Notes: generated by a model not told the origin, from the letters alone. 64,000 nt of DNA from Kingdonia uniflora (GCA_014058105.1 JACGCM010002657.1:1116001-1180000); one strand, 5' to 3'; shown: positions 33,766-47,558, numbered from the stretch's first letter. Translations and numbers: made by a program.

Positions 33766-35318
33766 ATTCGTGAGTGGTTGTTACTTCGTGATGTAGAAGA
33801 TTCGGGACTAGGCTTGTTTTCACAAGGTACGGGTGGCTTTATTGCTAATTTGAGAGTTTAGCCTTCATTGATTTTGAGGATTATGGAAGCTCAGTAGTAG
33901 GATGCGAAGTTACAGTCTTAGGCTTCAGATGATAGCAGACCTGATTGGACAGTTAGTCCCGATGGTAGTATCAGATACAGGAGGAGGTTATGTAAGCCAG
34001 ATTGAAATGTATTGAAGCGTGGGATTTTGAGTGAGGCTCACGGCTCTAGGTAGACTATTCATCCAGGCAGTACAAAGATGTACCCGGATTTGAAGAGGCA
34101 GTATTGGTGGGACAACATGAAGCGATAGATAGCTGAGTTCGTTTCCAAATGTCTTACATGTCAACAAGTGAAGGTCGAGCATCGGAAACCTGCGGGGCAG
34201 CTTAAACCTTTGTAGATTCCAGAGTGGAAGTGGGAACACGTGACGATGGACTTCATTTCGGGATTGCCACGGACGAAGAGAAACCATGATTCTATTTGGG
34301 TGATTGTGGACCAATTGACCAAATCAGCTCATTTCATTCTGGTTCGTAAGACTTTGACCCTCGAGGAGCTGAGTAAGTTGTATATGAAGGAGATAGTACA
34401 GTTACATGGAGTACCAGTGTCTATAGTGTCAGATCGAGATGCTAGGTTCACTGACAATTTTAGGAAGAGTTTTCAGCAAGCCATGGACACTAGATTGGAT
34501 TTCAGTATAGCATTCCTCCCAGAGACCGATGGTCAGACGGAGATAGTTAACCAGATTCTTGAAGATATGCTTCGAGCTTGTGTGTTAGACTTCAAGGGCA
34601 GTTGGAATGATCACTTACCGTGGGCGGAGTTTGCATACAATAACAGCTTCTAGTCGATCATTGGGATGGCACCTTACGAGGATTTGTATGGTAGACCGTA
34701 CAAATCACTGTTGAGTTGGGCAGAGGTTGGTGAGCAGAGTTTACTGGGGCCAGATTTGGTTCGTGAGACTACTTAGGCTATTACTATTATCAAAGATCAG
34801 TTACGTATGGCCCAGAGCTGACAGAAGAGTTACGTAGACATTCGCAGGAGACCGTTAGAGTTTAAGATTGGTGATCACATTTTACTGAAGGTTTCTCCGA
34901 CGAAGGTGGTGATGCGATTCAGTAAGAAGGGGAAATTGGCTCCAAGATTCATTAGACCTTTAGAGATACTTGCCGGAGTGGGAGAGTTAGCTTATCGTTT
35001 AGCATTTCTGCCACAGTTGGACCGAGTTCACAATGTATTTCATGTTTCTATGCTTAGGAAGTATGAACAAGATCCTACTCATGTGTTTGATTAGGAGCCT
35101 CTAGAGGTTCAGGAAGATGCCTCATTTGTAGAGCATCCGGTGTGTATCTAGGACCGTGAGGAGAAGGCTCTTCGCAGCAAGGTTATTCCATTTGTGAAGG
35201 TTCAGTGGACTCACCATGATCCTAGTGAAGCTTCATGGGAGTTAGAGGCGGATGTAAGGGATCGTTATCCGCATTCGGGTTGTGGTACGTGTGGAATTTC
35301 GGGACAAAATTTCTCTTT
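33766..35318 (+). pseudogene. Integrase relic of element A with chromodomain-like C-terminus
   Basis: The zinc region (HPGSTKMYPDLKRQYWWDNM, CLTCQQVK) is interrupted by stops. The core at 34240-34653 holds TMDFISGLP (first Asp), IVSDRDARF (second Asp) and a TDGQTE context for the Glu. A later frame (34906-35094) has KKGKLAPRFIRPLEIL, where the usual GPF is RPL. The C-terminal frame ends with the chromodomain-like VQWTHHDPSEASWELE, which in active elements binds chromatin. At least eight stops break the gene. Confidence 0.78.
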
Positions 35319-35330
35319 AGGAGGGTAGAA
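35319..35330 (+). promoter_or_regulatory. Polypurine tract of element A
   Basis: AGGAGGGTAGAA directly precedes the TG of the 3' LTR. Confidence 0.8.
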
Positions 35331-37873
35331 TGTAGTGTCCCAAATTTTTTTTTTTTTTTATTTGGTTATTTATTATTATCATGCATACATTATACCTCAC
35401 ACATCCTTATTCATATCATACATCTTGCATTGCATCTTTTTTCTCTTATCAGGACTTGGAGTTCTTCTTTTCTTTTTTTCTTTTTTTTTGGGTTTCGGTG
35501 GTTTTGGCTAAGAAGGTGGATGTGTTGCGGTTTTGGGAGCCTGTGGTTGGCTTGGTGTTGTTGTTGTTGATTTTGGCTTGTATCTGATGAGTTGTTTTTG
35601 GTATTGAGGGTGATCCTATGGATCTGAGAAGATTTGGAAATTTTCCAGTAATCGTTCGAGCAAGATTCTTATTCGTTCGAACGGGTCGACTTTTCTCCTG
35701 GAATTTTTCCCAAGATCTCTTAGTCGTTCGAACGACTTTTGTGTCCATTCACACAACTTCTTCATCCATTCGCACGACCCCTATTCTCGCTCGAACGATC
35801 TATCGAGCGAACTGACATATTTTCTAGTCTGTTGGCCAAAGGAAATGTTTTCGTTCGAACGACCTTTCGAACAATTGTTGTATTTCTGGGGTTTCTTTCG
35901 TTTTTGGCTTTAGTCGTTCGAACGACCATCGTATTCCTTATTTTATTTTATCTTTCATTTCTTTTCTTTTGGGATGGTTTTTCTTTGGCAGAGAAGTTTT
36001 AGAGAGTTGGAGAGAGAGTTTGGAGAAAGAGTTAGAGACAGAGTTTGGCGAGAGAGTTTAAAGAGAGGATCGTCACCTGTCCTTCCACCATTTTCATCAC
36101 CTTCCTGATCGTCAGCGTCGCATTTTATCAAGTTTTCCCCTTTCGTCCTAGTTTTCCAGATTCTTTAGATTGGTGGTTTAGATTTGATTGTTGGGTTGGG
36201 TTTATTTTTTGGATCTAGTATTGATTGTTTGATTGATTGATTATTGTTGTGATTGTTTGAATTCCATAGTTTTCGGTATTCCGGTTGCCGAGGGGCAGAA
36301 TTAGGTTTTGGCGTGTTGATCATAGTTTTTCTAGGATTTGAGCTTTATATATCAGGCAAGTGTCCCTTCATTTCTAAATTACTTTACTAGTTTAACCTGT
36401 GGTAACTGGAGGTGTGCATTTGGCATTGAGGCGTCGTAAATTGATATTAAACTATATTATTCCTTCTGTCGTAGTTGTTGTTTAAGTATTTGGCAATTCC
36501 TATTGCTAGGTATGTAGTGTGTGGTTCTCCTTGACTTCTAGGGAGTTGTGCAATGGGTGGTATTCTCGGGGTTTGCCCTTGAATGCTGGGCTCCAGTCTT
36601 TCAGACACTGAGACCTTTAAATGTTGTGGCTGGTGGTCACTGTTTGCACCGGTGTTAGGATTGTTTACCATCCTCTCAGGTAGGTGATTACCCTAGGTGC
36701 GTATTGGCCATGATGTGGCTGTTGTGTTAGGATTGTTTACCATTCTCTGAGGTAGAGTGGGTATCCTATGTGTGTACTGGCCGGGTTAGTGGCTGTGGTG
36801 TTTTGATCCATGGGATCTATTTCCAGTGTGGGTTGTTGTATTCTTTTAACTTAACGGGGTTGGATACATAACGAAGCACTACATCAGCTGACCTTCGATA
36901 GGATATTGGATTCCTACATAGGGTTGAAATATGTAGGTGAAGTTCTGGCTGGACACTGTAATATCTTTTACCCATCGGGAGTGTGGGATGGTGTGAGATA
37001 GTTTCCTCAGGTCCCAATCTTATCCTCCATGAGGTTAAAATCCCTTGGAATAAGTAAAATAAAGTTCGGACGTTGGCTCCGTGGGTTGAAAAGCCCGGAA
37101 CACTCTGATCAAGTGAAAAATTCGCAGCGTTGTCGTGCTTGACAAAAATTGTACCCATTGTATCCATTTAAGGCCTCTTTAAGGTTATTATGCATTAACG
37201 GCTGATCAGCCCAATATATTAATTTACAGAGTCTAGTTCTTGGTTTCATAACATCATAGCACATTCACATTAGGACAATTCTAGAATCATGCCATCACCA
37301 TATCATTTCAGGTCATCACGTCATCACATTATATCATATCATATCACAGCACTTCATTATTCCTATTCAGATTCCTTTACCTTATTCTGCACTTATATTA
37401 TCATGCTTTTAATTTTCCTCACCACATTCACCTCTCCTCTTACTCTGCACCTATTGTATTAGTATGTTATTTAGCTCAGTTGGGCATCAGTGAGCCGTGG
37501 CTTTGCTCACTCTCGCTATTTTCCCCCTTTTCAGAGGCAGGGTAGTTGCTGGTTTTGCCGAGGGTTCAGTTGTGCTAGTTCCAGATTTGGGTGCTGCAAA
37601 TCCTCCTGGTTGTAGTACTCTTGTATGATCTCAGCTTTTGACGCTATATAATATTTGAGATATTGTATTTCCATTTTTAGTTGTTATGTATATATTTCTT
37701 GCTTCCGCTTTATTCTTTTTACTCTGATGATATTGCTATAGTGAATAACTGAGCCTGAACTTGTCTATGGCTCAGTTGTTTGTGGGGGCTAAGCAGTTAG
37801 ATTTCCTGACCTGCATGCCTTCGAATCTTGGTAATTGGTCTAGCTACCAGTTATTGGATTTTGGGGTGTGACA
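35331..37873 (+). repeat. 3' LTR of element A
   Basis: It starts TGTAGTGTCCC and ends GGGGTGTGACA. It is aligned end to end with the 5' LTR, with scattered substitutions and a T-run expansion near its start. Confidence 0.88.
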
Positions 37874-40511
37874 GTTGCAATTTTTGCCAATGCCCATTAT
37901 TATTATCAGCGATAATTTTATTATCTTAGATTGAGTATAATTGAGGCTGCAAACATTAAAACTTGAAGTCTTTCAATTTAACTTATTTTATTTCTTCAAT
38001 GTATCAAATTTAAAAATAATAATATGGACGTGTTTAATGATTTATACAGCCAACCAATTGCCGTGAATTTTCCTGATGTAGCCTAAAAGCTGAAATATGT
38101 TGAGTCAAATACCCAGTAACTTCAGAAGCAAGACCTCTTTTTGTGGTAGTGATTTATACCAATTAACTCTTTTTTGGCCTTTCATTTAGTAAGAAAAGGG
38201 TGTTGATAACAATACCCATCAAACAAATAATAATCAAGTTCCTTCTATATATACAAATAACACTATCTAGTGATTACAAGATTATATACACAACAGTTTT
38301 TAAACCTGTTCAGTGAGCTACATTAGAATTTTACAAAACACATACAGAAAATTAAAATACAATCCTTGAGCAAAGTTCAAAAAGACAATTACTGTCAAAG
38401 TCCATCAAAGCTTCTTCCCATTAATTTATTCTTATACAAACTGGAACACCAAACAAAAAAATATTTATCTTCAGGTTCTTCAAAAGAAAGGTTATAGATT
38501 TTTTGTGCTCTGCATTAACAAATGAGTAAGCATTGCCAAAAAAACAAATACCAGTCTCCTAAAATAATTTAAGAAAACTAAAATGCAACAACCATTAGGA
38601 GATAAACTGGTCTATTATGCCATTGTGAAATAGATTCCTTTTTGTTTCTAATATATGATATCACAAGAATGGAGACAATCATTGTAGAACTTGATAATAT
38701 TCAAACACAAAACCAACAACATATCTTTACATTCAAAATTAAGTGTTATATCAAATAATTACACTGAATCCCAACTTTAATAAAAAAATAATATGCTTGC
38801 AAGCGCGTGCGTAATTGCTCACAATAAATATAGAAGAGACGATGAAGATAAAACTTTTGAAGAAAGAGTCAGTTGGGCTAAGTTTCAATTTAGGTTAAAC
38901 TTGCATGGTACACCAAAATTCTTTTTGGATCATTAATATATTAGGATATTGGGCAATTTCTTAGATTTATGTATGCGAAGAAAGCTTAATTAGCTCATCA
39001 AATAAAGGTCTTTGTAGGTTTATGAAGGAAATCAAGCAAACATACTTGAGAGAGTTATCGAGTGCTCCTCCTAGTCCTGCAATATCTGTAAATGGAATAT
39101 GAAATGCTTCTGACCATTAAAATTGCCTTAAACATGTACCTGTAGGATCCCCTATTAGTAATTTTCAGACGAAAAATTTAAAGTTCTATTGCAAGACTTC
39201 ATGTGGAAAGACTGACGAAACAACTTAACCTGCTCTTCACACATCCTCCTCAATATCTCCCTTGAAAATCCATGATTTACAACTTGGAAGAAACCCTACT
39301 TTTTTGAACCTTCTACTATCTCTCTCTTGCAGTTCTCTCTATCTAACATATTATTGCCTTTTTAACGCCTAACATCAATTAGATCAGGGAGCTCTTATTC
39401 CACAACAACCAAATTATTCAACTGTATTGAGCTTTCTTCTTTACTATTTCCATCATTTTTACAGAGTATTTCTTCAAAGAGAGCCCCCGTACGTCTTTTG
39501 GAAGGGTGGGTCTGCCTCCATGTTTAGTGACTGTAATAGAAGAGAAGAAGAACAAGCGTTAAGAGATGATATTTTGGGGTAACTAAAGAAAGAAAAGATT
39601 GGAACACCTCCGTGTGGTGTTAGCTGTTTTATATTTTATAGTCTTTAATGAAAAGGTTACATTTTTCATATTTTCTTGTTTTGATAGCTCCATTGGAGAT
39701 GAAACTCATAATTAAACACCACGATTAGGCTTAATTTCAAAGGTTAAGATTGTATCATGAAAACAATAGTTATATCATTTTCGACGAGAAAGAACAAAGA
39801 TGCTAAACTGTTTTTCAATCACATCTATTAGATGTTTACATTATTATCCAAAGATTTATTCAAAGATCTCATCATCGATAATAAGTAAATCGGTTCATGG
39901 AATTTCAGGTGCTTAGTATCCTGAAATATACAAGGATACATCTTTACATTTGGCCTAGTACCCTACTAGATGCATTACATGTGTCGCTTCCACATTGCTT
40001 TACCTGTAACTTTGAAGAATACTTCCCAAGATTGAGCAACATACACATGACTACTATCTAGCAACAAGTTCGATATCGACAACATAGGTATTATCTATAC
40101 TACTAGAGGAATAGCCATACGATGAGAATTAATTTCGGTTGTTAATCACACTACCCTCCACATGTTGAGGAAAATTGAAGGCTTAGGTTATAACAATAAA
40201 TATATGGAATCATAACAGCAGTTAGATCATAAGAGTTATTTCATCTATTCTCACAATTTATTTAATTCTAAAATATTCATATTTCGTCCGTACTAAATCC
40301 TTTAAATAGGCATTTAAGTAATAATTACTTGAAGAAGTAGTGGGTATAATAAATGGAACTCATCCCACAACTTTTTATCGATACAAAAACAGGAGTATTT
40401 TAGGAACTCCAACCGAACATTTTCCTCGATATGAAACTTTTTTTCCTTCCTAAAACACCCATAGCTCGCATCTTCTCTAAGAAAAAAAAAAAAACAAAAC
40501 CTAACCGCAAA
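37874..40511. other. AT-rich DNA, no gene recognised
   Basis: Only weak signs of a minus-strand gene: an exon-like piece at about 39037-39077 (acceptor TTTACAG, AGLGGALDNSL, donor GTATGT). No protein can be assembled. Confidence 0.35.
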
Positions 40512-40531
40512 CTCTCTCTCTCTCTCTTTCT
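40512..40531. repeat. (CT)n microsatellite
   Basis: A CTCTCTCTCTCTCTCT-type run; such runs are frequent in plant 5' leaders, but no gene start was confirmed next to it. Confidence 0.8.
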
Positions 40532-41395
40532 CGATCAATTGATTTCACTTCCGCCGTGGGAGACCCCTCTTCGAGTCTTCTAAACCTCGATTAATGGAGA
40601 CAAATAGGTTCTATTTTGAGCAATTCTATTGCTCTTAGTATCGAAGAAGAACCCATTTCTCAAGAATCCCAATCTGAGTCGTTCTTGGTTGGGTTCTTGA
40701 TTGTAAAGATCGTTCGTCTCAAACACTTTTCATGAATAATCAATGGTCGAGAATTATAGACTGTAAGAAAGTCTTTTCTAAAATTAAGAGAAAGTCTTTT
40801 AGTATATCGTCTGAGAATAAGGTAATTTTCTTCTGGCTGATCAATTCTTGGGTGTTCTTCCTCCAATGTTAATTTAGTATATCGTCTGAGAATATATAGA
40901 TAAGATATATTATTTACAACTTTAGGTCTTCATATTTCTCTGTTATCTCATAATATGTTCAATTTTCTTATTGATGACACATTGGAACACAGAGGCAAAA
41001 TCATATCCTTATCCAGCTCTTAATCACAATCTATTGGGTGTGTGTGCCATTCTGACCCCAAAAACTTACCAAATCATGTTGCTCCACAAGTTTTTAATAG
41101 ATCTAAGGTGTGTCAAGAACATGATTACACGGGGTTTCATAAGGTGAGATTTAAGGGATTGGGTTTTGGTTTAATTTATCTAACATTTGGTTATCTTGGT
41201 GTTTCAATATTTGTGTTTGGTTTGATTTGATTTGTATGGGGCTGGTTTATTTTATTGCTTTAATTTTGGGGTTTGTTTTAATTTCACTGGGGTTTGTTTG
41301 TTTGTTTTGATTTTCAAATTTTGGGCTTTGGTTTAATTTTTTTGGGTTTGGTTTATTTTGATGTTGAAATTTAGGGTTTGTTTGTTTGATTGTAG
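40532..41395. other. Unassigned DNA with short duplication
   Basis: The phrase AGTATATCGTCTGAGAATA occurs twice (about 40799 and 40874). Open pieces around 41033-41143 end at a good AAG/GTGAG donor but have no recognisable motif. Confidence 0.3.
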
Positions 41396-41461
41396 GAAAT
41401 GGAGGCGGTGAAGATGAAATTGCAGAGGGAGAATCAAATAAGACTTACACTTGATGCTGAA
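41396..41461 (+). CDS. Exon-like segment, unidentified
   Basis: It lies between GATTGTAG and GAA/GTGAGC and is exactly 22 codons long (start EMEAVKMKLQRENQIRLTLD), a possible coiled-coil piece. It is in phase with the open stretch ending at 41143. The gene is unknown and it is too short to be sure. Confidence 0.25.
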
Positions 41462-44400
41462 GTGAGCAATGATTCTCTTGGTTTGATTAATTGATTTATG
41501 ATGCATATTTGACTTTGTAGATGAAATAAAGGTTTTGGATTTTTAGATTTCATTTTATTTAGGTCTGATTTAATTTATTCCTGACTTTCTTTGTTCCAGA
41601 TTTGTTGTGGTATGTTTAATTAAATGGTTAAAGTACTTATCTTTATGTCTTTTAAGTTAATTAGGAGTCTTGAACAGTCGGATTTTTCTCACTCTTTCTA
41701 TTTGTCAGTACCCTCGTGCACATGCATCCTTGTAATGGCAGATTGTGGGGATAATTTCACAAAAACATGATGATATCTCATAAAGAAATTCATATGTATA
41801 TGTTCTCTTATTGCATTCTTACAGTCCAATAGTTTTCTGTAATTTTTTAGATTTGCTTTCACGGCTATGCAAATTATGGAGATTCAACAACGTCTGATAG
41901 GATTTCTGAAGGAACTTTGAATTGGATCATAGCTAAGAGGGAATTCTCTTAAACATCATCATGTAATATGCATCTTTTTCTTTTCTCGGTAAAACTCAAG
42001 CTAAAATAGACCCTATATATGGATGTATCTGATTTTCTTTTCACATTTATACAATGGCTTCATGTTCCCAGGGACACTTCCACATCACTGATTTTACATA
42101 AAAGGTTTCTTTGGTTTAGAAGCAACTCCAACATCCCTAACAATATCAAAAATCTTAACTGAATTCCTCGTAGTAGATGTAGTTATGAGGGCAACTTCTT
42201 TAATATCCAATCTCGCTTTCTTCTGCACTATAACTTCAGCCCTTTTTATATCAATCACTCAAAAAAACATTCCAGGTGATCAAAAAGGTTGAAATCAAAC
42301 TAATATTAAGTTAATCCGTTGTAATTGAAGTGTTGTCATTTCATTGTTTTTCTGAGTTATAATTTTGGTAAGCAACGTAATAAACTGAGTAAAATGGTAT
42401 TCGTCTGCTGTAAATGGAAAAATAAGCAAGAAAAAGTTTAGGCATGTAATTATATATGTGTAACTATGTGAAGCAAGAAAAATTTGCCTGATGGTTGGAC
42501 GAAATGTCAAACTTATCTACTTTGAGAATATGTATTATTGACCCTGAGCCTCCAACCTGTTAAAAAATATTTAACTTATCTACTTTGATCTTTTAACTCA
42601 TCAACACATAATTAAGATCCCAGGTCATTTACAATGTGGATACATATGGTAGTTAGTTATATATAACCACAGAAGTGAAGGGCATTGTATCTTACATCTA
42701 CTTGGTGAAGTACCAAGAAGGATAAGCTTTTTATAAAACTTTTCATGAGGACCAGGTCTGCCCCAATTGCTTACTCAACTCTTAATCAGTTACGAACTCT
42801 GAGTATATACCTTCTTAAACCGTTATGTAAATAAAAATTATTAGACTAAGCCTTCGCATGAATCATTACTAATTATGAGTTTCAGTAAAATGGTTTACTG
42901 CATTAATCAGGTTTTCAAAATATATCCATATTGTCTTTTCTTCTTATATGTATCAATATGGAATGCTAGAAATTGTATCATTTTAGATGGGTAAGAATGA
43001 ACCATCTGGTTTTGTTCTCCAGAGTGGATTGCACTACAACTAGGCTTCCTTTACCTACTAACTAAAGTAAATAATATACAATACCACAAACATATCTGTA
43101 TGCATCTCTTGGTCCCTCAACTGTACCTTCTTCCCCATGCCCAAACCCAATCGCACTCTAGATGTGTATAAATAGGGATTATTAGTCCAATGGTTACGTC
43201 ATTGCAAGAAATATTCTCAATTAGTACAATTAGTTGGGTTTATCGGGACTCGGGAAGTTCTTCAGGCATTCAAGATGAGTTGTATTCACCTTGCAGCAAT
43301 TTCTGGTTGATTATTTAGTTTATTTTATTTTTAACAATAAGGGTTTCTTTAGATGTTTTGGTTAATGGAATGGATTGGTTTGAGTTGTGTAGGTAGTCGA
43401 GCTAGTGAACGAATAGTCGATTTTTGGAGGACTTATGCGGTTAGGCCCAAAGGGAAATGCCAGGTTACTATAGTTGGGTTGTATGGACTTGACGACAATG
43501 GCTCGAGGTATATCTGCAGTTATTATATTGTTATTGTCATTGCTTTTGGTTTTTATTTGAATAGCTCTGATCTGATATGTTATTTATAAATGAAGTCAAC
43601 TCATACTTAAGATGTATTTTATTTGTAAATCGATACATGGCTGGTAGTTTTGTGCATCTTTTGAACTATGAGTACTTTTTTTTTTACTTTTTCAAGAAAC
43701 TATGAGTACTTTTTTCTACCTTATGTAATATCCCAATGTGCATGAATAAGTAGTGTTTGAGATGGTGACTATGAAAGGTCGGTAGTTATTGTTATTCCTT
43801 TCATTATTGACTGTGTTTGTGAGGTCTTTATATGTTCATTTTATCTGGGCATATACCTATTTATATTTTAATAATAACAAATTTTTTGTTGCAAAAAGAA
43901 AGTAAAGGGGCAATAGAGTATTTCAATATCATGTTCATTTTGTGGAGTCATCTGAACTATATGTCAATTCTGTCGATATTCTCATTCTGGTTGATAGTAT
44001 TGGAGAGAGCAGCAGTGCCGTGAACTTTGTATATGTGACATTTCATCCATTCCTTTTCCTATTTTTATGTTAAAAGGTAGACTTGAATTAGAAAAGTTAA
44101 TATGCGAAACTCGTGTTTAGATGCCAAATGATATATCCAGAGGAAAACATTAAGTCTTGCCGTTCTCATTCTACCATTGTAAAGCTTCATATAATTGGTA
44201 TGACGAGAAACTAAAAAGTACTCTTAACTAGGAAAAGTTAGACACGTATCAATTTGTAGGATAAAATACTCATCTCCATATCTAGCTTCTGAAAAATGAA
44301 GATACCTCTATCTTTAGCATAAACAATTTGAGGAGGTTGAGAAGATGTACCACTTGGGGGTGAGAAAGTAAGTGTTTTTCTTATTATAGATTTGGATCAC

Positions 44401-46258
44401 AACCGTTTTAATAAAGCATAACTTTATCTATTAATAAAGAAAGTACTTTAGATTAACTTTGTTAATTTGGCCCTTTATGTGTAAGAAATGAAACTTTGAT
44501 AAATTTAACAAATTTCTAACTTCGAAGTTATTTTTAAAGTGGTGTATAATGGTTTATTGGAAGTACAGTTCTTCGTGGTTTATTTGATCATAAATTAAAT
44601 CTGTATTTTAATATACTTAGCCATGTATAAAGTCTATTTTCTTAGTATGCTGTGTAAGAAGTTTTAATACAGTGTTATACATTTTTGCATCTTTGGATTG
44701 TTATACATTCATATTATCAAGGTTGTGTGCAAAAGATGGTCCTGAAGTATTAAAAATCCACTATATTAGTAAAGCTACTTGAAAGGGCACTAAACTCTTC
44801 TTCTATAAGATGTTGGTTGGATTTTGTTTACCATCTAATGAGTAAGAGGTGATAAGAAGTTGTGACTCCATATGTTTATATATGTTATTGGCTCTAAGTT
44901 AGTATTTGATCATGGTTTAGTAGGCCATTTGAGATTAATTGAGTTATAGAAACGATTTTGAGTTCACTTAGCATGCCATAATTAAACCTTCTGAACAGTA
45001 GTACATATCTTGAGTAGCCTTCAATATCTAAATACTTTTAAACTGTCTTGCAGAGCCTGCTCAGAAGTTGGAGAAAGCATATGAACAGTTCCTTCGTGGA
45101 ATAGATAAATAGAAGATGAAGGAAAACTAGGGTAAGTATTTTTCATATTGGTTTTTTTTTTCTCTGGCTTCCTTTTTCTTCAAACATATACACTTCAGCA
45201 AGAGCATGTAAGGGCTTCCATGACTTGTAGGTATAATGGAGAGAAAGAAGAAACCAAAGAAGGAATTTGGAGAGCTAAAGGTCAGCATGGATTGGTGATT
45301 GGCCAGAGTAACCTGAGCAACAACTGAGTTCTTAATTGGCCAGATTTTAAAGTAACTTTGTCTTTAGTTTCCATAAGCTACTTGCATTGGCCATTGACAT
45401 TGATGCTTTAAAAGTTATGCCACAGAAAGAGTATGAAGGCAGGCACAAACTAACTTCAACCTTCCCTTGACTTTTCCATGTAACGGATGCGCTGAAACTT
45501 AAATGCATCTCCTTCATCAGGTATTTTTTATTTTTTTGTTGGTGTTTTGAAAATTCTATGTGTATACTTAGTAATACAAATATGGCTATTGTTTTTATGC
45601 CAACAATATTGGTGTCGTATATTGTACAAAAAAAAAACCCGCCTTTGTCTTTTACTTAAAATAATTTTGTTAAGGAAGATCCAATTGCTTTTTCTCTTCA
45701 AATAAATCCAAAGTTTTAAGATGATCATATTCACTTTTGGTGAACATCCCCATTATTTAACTCGTGCATATGTGTTTTTTTTAATGTTGTGATACATATA
45801 GATTAGACCATAATCTCTTTTATACCTTAAAATGTTACACATGCTCTAAAGCTTGCCTATTTTTGGTGAATCTGGGTTTTATCAGTTCTCCAATAACTAC
45901 CCTAGTGGTATTGATCATGGAAGGATCAGAAGAGAGGTTTTTATCAATAGCAATGCAAGCGGAGTAGTAACTAGGTAAATCTACCAGTGGTAGATCTCAA
46001 AATTAATCAATATTCCTTCACTTTTTTGAGATTTTTGCCAACTTTTATCTAAGAGCATCCACTGTAGGCTCTCATGGTGACCTATAATTGAAAAGATATG
46101 AAGATGCACTTGGCGTGGGAAATGGGTGTTTATACTGTTTTCATTCATAGTTCTTTAAAATAAAAGCTGCTTAGAACTATATACATTTGTTTATTTAAAA
46201 AGTTTTTACCATTTGGGTGCTTTGGATCTTTCAATTTTATGGCAAATAATATTTTCAG
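41462..46258. other. AT-rich DNA, no confirmed gene
   Basis: Exon-like fragments are visible (for example 43353-43510 with IVDFWRTYAVRPKGKCQVTI, and 45054-45112 with PAQKLEKAYEQFLRGIDK before a TAG), but they cannot be joined and the families are not recognised. The 43353 piece has splice-like borders and may be part of a decayed host gene. Confidence 0.3.
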
Positions 46259-46463
46259 GTTCCTTCAGTTGGAGTACCTGGACCTTTATCCCATACATTT
46301 GACATTGAGCTCGAAACCAGGTAACTATGAGGAGTTTCTTCCAATGAATTTCAAGTCTATTTTGAAAGCCATGGAAGAGTGACAAGCACTTGGCATCGTA
46401 AAATCCATTGGCGTTGGCAATGTTTCTTCCAGGTGTAAGACTTATTATGGCCCACATGAGTAG
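46259..46463 (+). pseudogene. Aldo-keto reductase exon relic
   Basis: After an ATTTTCAG acceptor the frame reads LQLEYLDLYPIHLTLSSKPG, then LPMNFKSILKAMEE, a TGA at 46380-46382, then QALGIVKSIGVGNVSS and a TAG at 46461-46463. This is the central segment of plant AKR4-type aldo-keto reductases, where the pattern LDLYLIHWP...MEECQKLGLTKSIGVSNFS is standard. These enzymes reduce carbonyls with NADPH. The Cys of MEECQ has become the stop, the His of the IHWP motif is kept, and the rest of the TIM barrel is absent. No neighbouring AKR exons were found. Confidence 0.65.
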
Positions 46464-46825
46464 GGGTCCTTTAGTAATTATGGGTATCTAATTATGATGA
46501 TCCAAGTTCTAATAAGAAACTAATTCTATTGGTTAATGAGGTTAGAGTTTTTTACAATTCTCTAATTTGATCGAAAGTAATCTTAATTGAAATAAGAAAC
46601 TAGGTCCTCTTTCTACCTTTATAAGTGTACCTAGCCTATCAACTAAAGAACTATCTTAATGTAAAGGCTAAGGAAGAGAAAACCTAGTTATTACTGCTTG
46701 TCGCTGCCGACGAACACAAGGACATACCTCAATAAATCAAGCTATAGATCAAGGTATGTGATTATGTTTTCGCATTATCATTTATCGTAATTATCATATT
46801 AAGTCCTAAATCCTTAATAGATCTC
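46464..46825. other. AT-rich spacer
   Basis: Nothing recognised between the AKR relic and the Tekay-like integrase relic. Confidence 0.4.
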
Positions 46826-47558
46826 TTGGGAAAGTTAACTAGATCCTTGAGGGCAAGCTTCGGGCTTTTGTATTGGACTTCAAGGGTAGTTGGGATGAGC
46901 ATTTACTGTAGGTTGAGTTTGTGTACAACAATAGTTTCCAATCGAGCATTCGGATGACACCTTATGAGGCTTTGTGTGGTAGACCGTGTAGATCTCTCAT
47001 GAGTTGGGCTGAAGTCGGTGAGCATAGTTTACTGGGGCAAGATTTTTTTCGTAAGACTACAGAGGCTGTCTTAATTTTTAGAGATCAGTTAGGTACAACA
47101 CAAATTTGACAGAAGAATAATGCAGATGTTTGCAGGAGACCGTTGGAGATTGCGGTTGATGAAGGGCGTGATACATTTCAGTAAGAAGAGGAAGTTAGCT
47201 CCGAGATTCATTGGACCTTTTGAGATCCTTGCCTGGATCAGGGAGTTGGCCTATCGTTTGGCGTTGCCACCGCAGCTGGACTGAGTTCTCAATGTTTTTC
47301 ATGTTTCCATGCTTCAGATGTATGGGCAAGATCATACACATGTGATTGATTGGGTGCCCTTGGAGGTTCAGGGAGATACATCTTATGTGGAGTATCCAGT
47401 GTGGATTCTGGACCGCGAGGATAAGGTTTTTTACTGCAAAGTTATTCCTTTTATGAAGGTTCAATAGAATCACCATAGAATTAACGAGGCTTCTTGGGAG
47501 CTAGAGGTAGAAGTGAGAGATCGTTATCCGTACTTGTTCTCGGTTGAGGTACGTTAAA
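46826..47558 (+). pseudogene. Element C: integrase C-terminal relic of a Tekay-like element
   Basis: Homology to element A starts abruptly at about 46826 (just before RAFVLDFKGSWDEHL-type sequence). It continues through MTPYEALCGRPCRS, LSW/SWAEVGEHSLLG, KKRKLAPRFIGPFEIL in a shifted frame, and the VHVPLEVQ-type end. There are frameshifts near 47110 and 47165. Everything upstream (gag to most of integrase) is missing, so this is a 5'-truncated element. Confidence 0.7.

Larger units (their letters stand above)
27980..37873 (+). mobile_element. Element A: full-length Tekay-like Ty3 chromovirus, inactivated
   Basis: Two LTRs of about 2.55 kb flank a 4.8-kb interior with primer binding site, gag, protease, reverse transcriptase, RNase H, integrase and polypurine tract in Ty3 order. 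Flanks are GTTGT (27975-27979) and GTTGC (37874-37878), a 5-bp target duplication with one change. The long LTRs and the integrase C-terminus (GPF-type module, then a VQWTHHDPSEASWELE chromodomain-like end) fit the Tekay (Del) lineage. The LTRs differ at roughly 20 places in the first 270 bp that I compared by eye, so the insertion is not recent. Many internal stops prevent expression. Confidence 0.88.
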
